Assembly: GCA_003644325.1 (NCBI GenBank)
Contig: QNCA01000130.1
Span: forward strand, 1-5,403
Direction of reading: 5' to 3'
DNA length: 5,403 nt
Origin: Planctomycetota bacterium
GTDB lineage: Bacteria; Planctomycetota; B129-G9
The position numbers were made by a program, and so were the translations under genes. Below are positions 1 to 5,380 of the stretch, piece by piece. Under the pieces are notes generated by a model. It was not told where the DNA came from. It saw nothing but the letters and a program-made list of their open reading frames with translations, and made no database searches. Positions within the stretch are counted from its first letter, which is position 1; each line of letters begins with the position of its first letter.

Positions 1-2001
1 GCGGTGGCCGAGCATGGGGTTGAGTTCGTGCAGGTTCTGTACCTTCTGCCTTATTACGTCCGCGTCTACTCCAAGTGATTCGGCGACTTCGCGCTGGGTG
101 TCTTCCTCGTTCGGCAGGAACTCATGCAGTGGCGGGTCAAGCAGGCGTATCGTCACCGGATAGCCGTCCATGGCCTTGAAGATGCCGATGAAGTCTTCGC
201 GCTGCATGGGCAGGATTTTCTCGAGCGCCTTCTCGCGCTCCTCGGCGCTGTCGGCGATAATCATCTCGCGCATGGCGGTGATACGGTCCGGAGCGAAGAA
301 CATATGCTCGGTCCTGCACAGGCCGATGCCTTCGGCGCCGAAGCGCTCACGCGCCGTGCGGGCGTCGCCGGGGGTGTCGGCGTTCGTGCGGACCCGAAGC
401 CGGCGGATTTCATCCACCCAGCCCATGAGCGTGTCGTACTGCGGGATATTCTGCTGGGCGACGGTCTCGACCCGGCCGAGCATTACCTCGCCTGTGCCGC
501 CGTCAACGGAGATATGGTCGCCTTCTTTCACGGTGGCGCCGCCGGCGGTAAATTGTTTTTTCGCATAGTTGATTTGCATCTCGCCGCAACCCACCACGCA
601 GCACTTGCCCATGCCGCGCGCGACGAGCGCGGCGTGGCTGGCCTTACCGCCGGTGGATGTGAGAATACCTTCGGCGACGTGCATGCCGCCGACATCCTCG
701 GGCGATGTCTCCTGTCGCACCAGCACCACCTTCTTGCCTTCCCCGGTCCATTGCTCGGCGTCCTCCGCGCTGAAGACGACCTGTCCCACCGCCGCGCCCG
801 GTGAGGCGGCGATGCCTTTGGCGACGACCTTGCGCTCCACGCCCGGCTTGAAGGCGGGATGCAGGAGGTTGTCTGCGTCTTCGGGGCGAATGCGCATGAT
901 CGCCTCCTCGCGGGTTATCATCTCCTCCGCGACCATGTTGACGGCGATGATGACCGCCGCAGCGGGGGTGCGCTTGGCGTTGCGAGTCTGAAGGATGAAC
1001 AGGCGGCCATCCTGGATGGTGAACTCGACGTCCTGTACGTCGCGGTAGTGTTTCTCAAGCCTGTCGAGTATGTCCTCTATTTGCCTGTAAATTACTGGCA
1101 TCTCGCCGGCCAGTTCCGTGATGTGCTTCGGCGTGCGTATGCCCGCGACTACGTCTTCGCCCTGGGCGTTCATCAGGTAGTCGCCGTATATCTTGCGTTC
1201 GCCGGTAATGGGGTTGCGGGTGAAGAGCACGCCGGTGCCGCTGTTTGCGCCCATGTTGCCGAAGACCATTGCTTGAACGTTGACCGCCGTGCCCATGAGC
1301 CCGGTGATCTTGTTTATGCGGCGGTAGGTGACGGCGCGCTTGTTGTTCCAGGACTCGAAAACGGCGCGCACGGAGCGGATGAGTTGCTCGTTCGGGTTCG
1401 TGGGGAAGTCCTGACCGGTTTTCTCCCTGACGAGTTCGAGATATTTATCTACAACTACCTGCAGGTCTTTCTCGGTAAGGTCGGTATCGAATTTCGCGCC
1501 GACGTCGTTCTTTACATCGTTCAGCGCTTTTTCGAAGTCATGGTGTTCCATTCCCATGACGACGTTGCCGAACATCTGAATGAAGCGGCGGTATGCGTCC
1601 CAGGCGAAGCGGGGGTTGTCTGTCTTCTTTGCGAGTCCTTCGACTACGGAGGAGTTCAGGCCGAGGTTCAGCACGGTATCCATCATGCCGGGCATGCTGA
1701 CGGCCGCGCCGGAGCGCACGCTGAGCAGCAGCGGGTTTTCGGCATCGCCCAGGCGGGCGTTCATTTCGTCTTCGAGCCTGGCGACGTTCTCCGCCACCTG
1801 CTGCTCCAGCCCGTCGGGGAAGGATTTGTCGTTCTTGTAGTAGAGGTCGCAGACCTGGGCGGTAATGGTGAACCCGGGCGGCACCGGCAAGCCGAGGTTG
1901 GTCATCTCGGCCAGGTTTGCGCCCTTGCCGCCGAGTATCTCTTTCATCGAAGAGTCGCCGTCGGCCTTCCCGCCGCCGAAGAAGTAACAATACTTTTCCA
2001 T
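1..2001 (-). CDS. ppdK: Pyruvate, phosphate dikinase (PPDK), C-terminus beyond the window
   Basis: Interconverts pyruvate + ATP + Pi and phosphoenolpyruvate + AMP + PPi in the cytosol, serving glycolysis or gluconeogenesis. The reading frame is open from ATG at 2001 to the window edge (667 codons; the family is usually about 870-900 residues), so roughly the last quarter is missing. The N-terminal ATP-grasp domain (about 1-345) has GGKGANLAEM (K26), SVRSGAAVSMPGMMDT (R96), GTGVLFTRNP (256-265), and E326, Q338 and R340, which keep the spacing of the nucleotide-binding residues of the Clostridium symbiosum enzyme. The swivelling phosphohistidine domain has GGKASHAALVARGMGK with H456 as the phosphorylated residue. 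The PEP/pyruvate TIM barrel begins near 515 and shows GIGLCRTEHM (R563) and TIRLLDPPLHEFLP (R619). The catalytic Cys and other C-terminal barrel residues lie outside. The start is supported by the typical N-terminus MEKYCYFFGGGKADGD and a good ribosome site. Position H-2, usually the regulatory Thr, is Ala454. Identity is secure; physiological direction is not. Confidence 0.98.
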   Translation of the reverse strand, partial: MEKYCYFFGGGKADGDSSMKEILGGKGANLAEMTNLGLPVPPGFTITAQVCDLYYKNDKSFPDGLEQQVAENVARLEDEMNARLGDAENPLLLSVRSGAAVSMPGMMDTVLNLGLNSSVVEGLAKKTDNPRFAWDAYRRFIQMFGNVVMGMEHHDFEKALNDVKNDVGAKFDTDLTEKDLQVVVDKYLELVREKTGQDFPTNPNEQLIRSVRAVFESWNNKRAVTYRRINKITGLMGTAVNVQAMVFGNMGANSGTGVLFTRNPITGERKIYGDYLMNAQGEDVVAGIRTPKHITELAGEMPVIYRQIEDILDRLEKHYRDVQDVEFTIQDGRLFILQTRNAKRTPAAAVIIAVNMVAEEMITREEAIMRIRPEDADNLLHPAFKPGVERKVVAKGIAASPGAAVGQVVFSAEDAEQWTGEGKKVVLVRQETSPEDVGGMHVAEGILTSTGGKASHAALVARGMGKCCVVGCGEMQINYAKKQFTAGGATVKEGDHISVDGGTGEVMLGRVETVAQQNIPQYDTLMGWVDEIRRLRVRTNADTPGDARTARERFGAEGIGLCRTEHMFFAPDRITAMREMIIADSAEEREKALEKILPMQREDFIGIFKAMDGYPVTIRLLDPPLHEFLPNEEDTQREVAESLGVDADVIRQKVQNLHELNPMLGHR

Positions 2002-2008
2002 CGCTCAA

Positions 2009-2014
2009 TCTCCC
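2009..2014 (-). promoter_or_regulatory. Ribosome binding site of ppdK
   Basis: On the minus strand GGGAGA lies 7 bases before the ATG at 2001. This is a good Shine-Dalgarno match at ideal spacing and supports the chosen start. Confidence 0.8.
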
Positions 2015-2054
2015 GTAATCAAATGAACTGCGCGAACAACTCAAAAGGAACATG

Positions 2055-2178
2055 AAAGGTGACTGTCACCATTACCCATTCGGACCCTGACGGCTCCTCA
2101 GGGCGAGGACCCGGAACGGGCGGAGCGCAGGTCCCGACTTGTCGGGGGGCCGACTCGTAGACGGTGACTGTTACCTTT
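2055..2178. repeat. REP-pair (BIME-like) palindromic element, copy 1
   Basis: Two 13-bp palindromes, GGTGACTGTCACC (2058-2070) and GGTGACTGTTACC (2163-2175), flank a 92-base centre. AAA and TTT outside them extend the inverted symmetry. The right palindrome is preceded by GTAG (2157-2160) and a 2-base linker. The left one, read on the minus strand, is preceded by GTAA (rc of 2072-2075) and a 1-base linker. The centre contains further hairpins: CCCTGA/TCAGGG (2085-2090 with 2098-2103) and CCCGA-CTTG-TCGGG (2133-2146). A tetranucleotide followed by a small hairpin, in inverted pairs, is the hallmark of REP sequences mobilised by RAYT (Y1) transposases. Family assignment is inference from architecture. 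The right palindrome has one G-T position, so its stem is slightly degenerate. Confidence 0.8.
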
Positions 2179-2210
2179 CCGCCCCCTCTTTCGCGGCGCG
2201 GCAAATCAGC

Positions 2211-2239
2211 ATGATAGGGCGAAATCAACCCCTTGTCAA
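2211..2239 (-). promoter_or_regulatory. Near-consensus sigma70-type promoter for ppdK
   Basis: Read on the minus strand: TTGACA (2239-2234, 6/6 consensus), a 17-base spacer, then TATCAT (2216-2211, 5/6). The predicted start of transcription is about 2204. It is the best promoter found in the window and faces ppdK. The palindromic repeat copy 1 lies between it and the gene. Confidence 0.72.
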
Positions 2240-2339
2240 CGACATTATTGGAACGAGGAGCATCCAAGGCGTGCGTCGGAAATGTGGGTGAATCTTTTCC
2301 TGACACAGGGGAGGGTAGACGTTGCCCGTCCAAGCGCGA

Positions 2340-2352
2340 GGTGACAGTCACC
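2340..2352. repeat. Lone GGTGACAGTCACC palindrome
   Basis: A perfect 13-bp member of the palindrome family, with the central base in opposite orientation to the other copies. No GTAG/GTAA tetranucleotide lies next to it and there is no partner, so it is either a remnant REP or an independent site. It lies between the two divergent promoters, 13 bases before the -35 box proposed for nfi. Confidence 0.7.
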
Positions 2353-2365
2353 GTCGCGGTCCCTC

Positions 2366-2394
2366 TTGATTAGGGCCACCCGTCGTGATAGCAT
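2366..2394 (+). promoter_or_regulatory. Candidate promoter for nfi
   Basis: TTGATT (2366-2371, 4/6), a 17-base spacer, then TAGCAT (2389-2394, 4/6). Transcription would start near 2401, giving a leader of about 27 bases that contains the ribosome site at 2417-2421. Position and spacing are good; sequence match is moderate. Confidence 0.45.
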
Positions 2395-2416
2395 TCTTTG
2401 CGATTTGATTTCCTTC

Positions 2417-2421
2417 GGGAG
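2417..2421 (+). promoter_or_regulatory. Ribosome binding site deciding the TTG start of nfi
   Basis: GGGAG lies 6 bases before TTG at 2428. It selects this start over the in-frame upstream TTG at 2398 and the in-frame ATG at 2458. Confidence 0.75.
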
Positions 2422-2427
2422 CGAGAG

Positions 2428-3135
2428 TTGAAGTTCAGGCAACTGCACGGGTGGGCGATGTCGTACAAGGCGGCCGTTGCATTGCAGCAGCGGCTGGTGA
2501 GACGGGTATCGCTGCGGAACGCCGTGGGCAGGCTGCGGCTGGTGGGGGGAGTGGACGTCTCGTACTCCCGCGGCGACGACACGATGTATGCGGGCGTGGT
2601 GGTGGTGGACGTGCGGGACTGGTCGTTGGTCGAGCGGCAGGGGGCTATCCGCAAGTCGAGATTCCCGTACATTCCGGGACTCCTGTCCTTTCGGGAGGCG
2701 CCGTCGATCCTCGGCGCGCTCAGGAAGTTAAAGACGGAGCCGGACTGCATCATTACCGACGGCCAGGGCATTGCGCACCCGCGCGGCTTGGGCATCGGGG
2801 CCCACATCGGCATTATCGCGAACATCCCCACGGTCGGCTGTGCGAAGAGCCGCCTGGTGGGGGAGCACCGCGCGGTGGGGGCGCGGCGCGGCTCTTATGC
2901 CTCGCTGAAGCACGGCGGCCGGACCATCGGCCGCGTGCTCAGAACGCGGGAAGGCGTGAAGCCGGTCTTCGTATCGCCCGGCCATATGGTCAGCATCCCC
3001 CGCGCGGCGCGGATAGTTCTGGATTGCTGCCACGGGTACCGCCTACCCGAGCCGATAAGATTGGCGCATGCGTATGTGAACGAGATGAGAAAGAAAGGCG
3101 GCCTGAAAGATGACTGTCATCATTACGAAGCGTAG
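2428..3135 (+). CDS. nfi: Endonuclease V (deoxyinosine 3' endonuclease)
   Basis: Repairs deaminated adenine: it nicks the strand one phosphodiester bond 3' of deoxyinosine, using Mg2+. The product has 235 residues (Thermotoga maritima enzyme 225). The TTG start is chosen because the resulting N-terminus KFRQLHGW matches Thermotoga's DYRQLHRW and follows a good ribosome site. Visible motifs: GGVDVSY with D43; the strand-separating wedge PYIPGLLSFRE (80-90) with E90; ITDGQGIAHPRGLGI with D111; PTVGCAKSRL with K140; FVSPGH (181-186); PEPIRLAHAY with H214. These match Thermotoga D43, E89, D110, K139 and H214, so an active enzyme is expected. The natural homology ends around KKGGLK; the final residues DDCHHYEA and the stop come from the palindromic repeat that starts at 3106. 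It is divergent from ppdK and 99 bases before asnB on the same strand, with no obvious functional tie to either. Confidence 0.96.
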   Translation: MKFRQLHGWAMSYKAAVALQQRLVRRVSLRNAVGRLRLVGGVDVSYSRGDDTMYAGVVVVDVRDWSLVERQGAIRKSRFPYIPGLLSFREAPSILGALRKLKTEPDCIITDGQGIAHPRGLGIGAHIGIIANIPTVGCAKSRLVGEHRAVGARRGSYASLKHGGRTIGRVLRTREGVKPVFVSPGHMVSIPRAARIVLDCCHGYRLPEPIRLAHAYVNEMRKKGGLKDDCHHYEA

Positions 3136-3206
3136 CCCCCCGACCTGCCCGGTACGGGCCCGTATGGGTCGGGGGGGCCGGCTCGTAGATGGTGACCGTC
3201 ACCTTT
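3106..3206. repeat. REP-pair (BIME-like) palindromic element, copy 2
   Basis: The left palindrome is GATGACTGTCATC (3109-3121) and the right is GGTGACCGTCACC (3191-3203), with outer AAA/TTT. GTAG (3185-3188) with a 2-base linker precedes the right palindrome; GTAA with a 1-base linker precedes the left one on the minus strand. The 69-base centre forms a 10-bp stem (3136-3145 with 3167-3176) topped by an inner GCCCG/CGGGC hairpin (3147-3151 with 3155-3159). The left palindrome carries G-to-A and C-to-T changes in both arms, so pairing is preserved. It overlaps the last codons of nfi and covers most of the gap before asnB. It has no T-run after the stem, so it is not a classical terminator. Confidence 0.82.
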
Positions 3207-3226
3207 CTGAAGGATTCAATAATCAC

Positions 3227-3230
3227 GGGA
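3227..3230 (+). promoter_or_regulatory. Weak candidate ribosome binding site of asnB
   Basis: GGGA lies only 4 bases before the ATG at 3235. A better purine run, GAAGGA (3209-3214), is 20 bases away and too far for normal use. The start codon itself is not in doubt, because Cys2 must become the N-terminal nucleophile. Translation initiation may be weak or may depend on RNA folding next to the repeat. Confidence 0.3.
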
Positions 3231-3234
3231 TGCA

Positions 3235-5118
3235 ATGTGCGGGATTTGCGGAATACTGAATACGGACCCCGGCAGTCCGGTCCGTGAGGAAGAACTGCGC
3301 GCGATGACGGAGGCGCTGCGGCATCGGGGGCCGGACGACAGCGGGATCCTGTGCAAAGGCGGCGCGGGCCTGGGTGTGCGGCGCCTGAGCATAATCGACA
3401 TCGAGGGCGGTCATCAGCCGATACCGAATGAGAACGGGACGGTATTCGTCGTCCTGAACGGCGAGATATACAACTACATGGAACTCGCGCGCGCGCTCAG
3501 GGCAAAGGGCCACGCATTCCGCACAAGGAGCGACACCGAGGTGCTGGTACATCTGTACGAGGAGTACGGCGAGGAGATGCCGGCACACCTGAACGGCATG
3601 TTCGCATTTGCCGTCTGGGACGCCGATAAAAGGCGGCTGTTCCTCGTGCGGGACCGACTGGGCCAGAAGCCCCTGTATTACTGGCGGGGCCGGGAAAGGG
3701 TGGCGTTCGCATCCGAAATAAAGTCGTTCCTCAAACTCGCCGATTTCAGGCCGGAGATTCAGGCCGGTTCCGTTTCGGACTACCTGACGTTCGGCTACGT
3801 GCCGCACCCGTCGTCAATCCTGCAGGACGTCGGCAAGTTACCGCCGGCACACTGCGCCCGGGTGGAGGGGGGCGGCGTGCGCCTGCGCCGATACTGGCAG
3901 CCCATGGGGGAGCAAATAACGCTCGGTCGGAATGAGGCGGAAGAACGCCTGCGCGACCTGCTGGATGATGCGGTCCGGCTGCGCCTGGTCAGCGACGTGC
4001 CGCTGGGGGCCTTCCTCAGCGGCGGCATCGATTCGTCGATAATCGCGGGCTTGATGGCGGGGCGGGGCGATGAACCCGTGCGGACCTTTACCATCGGCTT
4101 TGATGAACGACGCTACGATGAGCGGCCGTACGCGAGAATGGTCGCGGACAGGTTCGGCACAAAGCACGTTGAGGAAGTCGTCCGGCCCGATGTGGTGGAA
4201 ATGTTTGAGAAACTGGTGTGGCACCTGGACGAGCCGCTCGGGGATTCTTCCGCGGTGCCGACCTTTATGCTTTCGGAGATGGCTCGACGCTCGGTCAAGG
4301 TGGCCCTGTCGGGCGACGGGGGCGACGAATGTTTCCTGGGCTATCCGCGCCACTCCGCGATGTGGCTGAGCGGCAAGTTGGAGCGCCTGCCTCGCATCTT
4401 CCGGGGCATGCTGTTCGGGCGGTGGTGGCATCGCGTTCCCGCCCCGGCGGAGCAAAAAAATCCGGTATACCGGTGGAAACGATTTGTGAGAGCGATGGAT
4501 AAGAGCGCACTGCGACGCTACTATGAGTGGATAAGCCTGTTTGACGAAAAATCCCTGGACGCCTTGCTGGCGTCGGACCTTAAGGCAAAGAGACCGGTCG
4601 AGTCCGGAATGTACGTTGAACTAAGCGATTACTCCGGGCGCATGCGTTCGGATGTGGGTAAGGCCTCCGCCCTCGACCTTGAGTATTACCTGCCGTGCGA
4701 CCTTATGGCCAAGGTTGACAGGACGAGCATGGCACACGGCCTGGAGGTGCGTTCGCCCTTTCTTGACCACCGGGTGGTTGAGTTCGGGATGAACCTGCCG
4801 GATGCGTTCAAGATAAAGAGAGGCAGGGGCAAGCGGATACTCCGCTCGGCATTCGCCGACCTCCTGCCGCGGGAAATTGCGAAGCGCGGCAAGATGGGTT
4901 TCGCCGTGCCGGTGGGGCGGTGGCTGCGCGAAGAGTTGCGCGAGATGGCCCACGACCTGCTCATGGACGGCCTGTTGGTGGGGCGGCACATTATTTGCCG
5001 CGAGGCCCTTGAGACGCTCCTGGCGGACCACATGGCGGGACGGGCCGACAACGGGCAGCGGCTCTGGGCGCTGCTCGTGCTGGAAAAGTGGCTGCGCCTC
5101 TTCCAGCAAAGAGTTTAG
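3235..5118 (+). CDS. asnB: Asparagine synthetase, glutamine-hydrolysing (AsnB family)
   Basis: Makes asparagine from aspartate, ATP and glutamine: the N-terminal domain releases ammonia from glutamine, and the C-terminal domain adenylates aspartate and amidates it. Complete at 627 residues, longer than E. coli AsnB (554) and close to the Bacillus AsnB/AsnO size class. The class II amidotransferase domain (about 2-215) starts MCGICGI with catalytic Cys2 and contains RHRGPD (29-34), RRLSIID (49-55), NGEIYN (75-80) and SDTEV (99-103). The synthetase domain has the ATP pyrophosphatase loop LSGGIDSS (261-268), SGDGGDECFLGY (359-370) and KVDRTSMAHGLEVRSPFLD (493-511). All key residues are present. 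Family members of this length also act in exopolysaccharide or exosortase loci as amidotransferases; nothing nearby supports that here. It follows nfi by 99 bases, nearly all repeat DNA, and could be co-transcribed with it. No convincing own promoter is visible. Confidence 0.95.
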   Translation: MCGICGILNTDPGSPVREEELRAMTEALRHRGPDDSGILCKGGAGLGVRRLSIIDIEGGHQPIPNENGTVFVVLNGEIYNYMELARALRAKGHAFRTRSDTEVLVHLYEEYGEEMPAHLNGMFAFAVWDADKRRLFLVRDRLGQKPLYYWRGRERVAFASEIKSFLKLADFRPEIQAGSVSDYLTFGYVPHPSSILQDVGKLPPAHCARVEGGGVRLRRYWQPMGEQITLGRNEAEERLRDLLDDAVRLRLVSDVPLGAFLSGGIDSSIIAGLMAGRGDEPVRTFTIGFDERRYDERPYARMVADRFGTKHVEEVVRPDVVEMFEKLVWHLDEPLGDSSAVPTFMLSEMARRSVKVALSGDGGDECFLGYPRHSAMWLSGKLERLPRIFRGMLFGRWWHRVPAPAEQKNPVYRWKRFVRAMDKSALRRYYEWISLFDEKSLDALLASDLKAKRPVESGMYVELSDYSGRMRSDVGKASALDLEYYLPCDLMAKVDRTSMAHGLEVRSPFLDHRVVEFGMNLPDAFKIKRGRGKRILRSAFADLLPREIAKRGKMGFAVPVGRWLREELREMAHDLLMDGLLVGRHIICREALETLLADHMAGRADNGQRLWALLVLEKWLRLFQQRV

Positions 5119-5149
5119 CCCGGATGTCTCACCGTATAATACTCCCCAA

Positions 5150-5245
5150 AATCTGGAGGGAGCATGTAAGAATCTTGGAAAGGCCGCACCGGTGACTGGC
5201 ACCATGCCGGCAGTGCCCAGGATTCTTACATGCTCCCAATCTGGA
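5150..5245. mobile_element. 80-bp MITE with 17-bp inverted ends and 8-bp target duplication
   Basis: GGGAGCATGTAAGAATC (5158-5174) is a perfect inverted repeat of 5221-5237. Pairing extends inward through one T-G and three more pairs. Immediately outside, AATCTGGA occurs as a perfect direct repeat at 5150-5157 and 5238-5245, as expected of a transposition target duplication. The 80-bp element (5158-5237) has no coding capacity, so it would have been moved in trans by a DDE-type transposase that makes 8-bp duplications (several IS families do, such as IS256, ISL3, IS66 and IS1595); I cannot assign the family. It lies 39 bases after the asnB stop, and in the asnB transcript it would fold into a long hairpin. 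Intact ends and duplication suggest a fairly recent insertion. Confidence 0.85.
5191..5203. repeat. Degenerate palindrome GGTGACTGGCACC inside the MITE
   Basis: It resembles the GGTGACTGTCACC family with one arm position changed, giving one mismatched pair. It has no GTAG tetranucleotide beside it. It occupies the centre of the 80-bp inverted-repeat element. It may be a captured REP remnant or a chance resemblance. Confidence 0.45.
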
Positions 5246-5252
5246 CCAGTGG

Positions 5253-5281
5253 TTAAGGTGAAGCGGACCTCCTGGTATAAT
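5253..5281 (+). promoter_or_regulatory. Extended -10 promoter reading out of the window
   Basis: TGGTATAAT (5273-5281) is a consensus -10 hexamer with the TGn extension. A weak -35 TTAAGG (5253-5258, 3/6) sits at 17-base spacing. Transcription would start near 5288 and run through the third palindromic repeat towards a gene beyond 5403. No start codon for such a gene can be assigned here. Confidence 0.45.
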
Positions 5282-5302
5282 ACTCAAGTTGACTGAGTTT
5301 TT
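5282..5302 (+). terminator. Possible weak terminator
   Basis: ACTCA (5282-5286) can pair with TGAGT (5294-5298) around a 7-base loop, followed by a short T-run (5298-5302). The stem is short and AT-rich, so termination would be poor. It also overlaps the start predicted for the promoter just upstream, which makes the two calls compete. Confidence 0.2.
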
Positions 5303-5311
5303 GTTAACCTC

Positions 5312-5380
5312 GGTGACTGTCACCAATTACGGAGCCGTTCCGACTTTGTCGGAACGGATCGTAGATTGGTGACTGTCACC
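5312..5380. repeat. REP-pair (BIME-like) palindromic element, copy 3
   Basis: The cleanest copy: two perfect GGTGACTGTCACC palindromes (5312-5324 and 5368-5380) around a 43-base centre with a perfect 10-bp hairpin (5335-5344 with 5348-5357, loop TTT). GTAG (5361-5364) with a 3-base ATT linker precedes the right palindrome. GTAA with a 2-base TT linker precedes the left one on the minus strand. Nearly the whole element is one long imperfect inverted repeat, and it has the same orientation as copies 1 and 2. It is intergenic, downstream of asnB. Confidence 0.85.

Larger units (their letters stand above)
2002..2204 (-). other. Predicted long 5' leader of ppdK mRNA
   Basis: If the promoter at 2211-2239 is used, transcription should begin near 2204. 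That leaves about 200 untranslated bases before the ppdK start. Most of the leader is the palindromic repeat at 2055-2178, so the RNA would be highly structured up to about 50 bases before the start codon. No known riboswitch fold is recognised. The leader is inferred from the promoter call. Confidence 0.5.

Noticed and set aside
859..2055. 398-codon open frame on the plus strand opposite ppdK
   Set aside because: It is antisense to a clear PPDK reading frame with conserved catalytic motifs. Its translation has no recognisable domain, and long antisense frames are normal in GC-rich genes. The same applies to the plus-strand frames at 124-804, 170-568 and 569-991.
2398..2427. Upstream TTG start adding 10 residues to endonuclease V
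   Set aside because: It has no ribosome site, falls at the predicted transcription start, and the shorter start matches the Thermotoga N-terminus exactly in register.
3103..3211. CTGAA direct repeat (3103-3107 and 3207-3211) as a target duplication of copy 2
   Set aside because: Only five bases; copies 1 and 3 show no such duplication, and Y1-type transposition does not make one. Removing the interval leaves nfi reading through into asnB before a stop, so it does not restore a neat gene end.
3218..3223. AATAAT as a -10 box for asnB
   Set aside because: No -35 match at 16-18 base spacing, and the transcript would begin almost at the start codon.
5135..5140. TATAAT just after the asnB stop as a promoter
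   Set aside because: No TGn extension and no -35 match at usable spacing (AGTTTA at 17).
3223..5205. Minus-strand frames of 99-205 codons opposite asnB, and alternative plus frames within nfi and asnB
   Set aside because: Their translations look like out-of-frame shadows without motifs; the in-frame products have complete family signatures.
5335..5357. 10-bp hairpin in copy 3 as a rho-independent terminator
   Set aside because: No T-run follows the stem on either strand; it is the centre of a repeat element.
2055..5380. GGTGACTGTCACC palindromes as operators of one regulator
   Set aside because: Paired inverted layout, GTAG/GTAA guides, variable hairpin centres and placement across a gene 3' end fit REP/BIME elements better. 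I keep the operator idea open only for the lone copy at 2340.
2055..5380. CRISPR array
   Set aside because: The repeats are few, irregularly spaced over kilobases, and inverted pairs, not direct repeats with uniform spacers.
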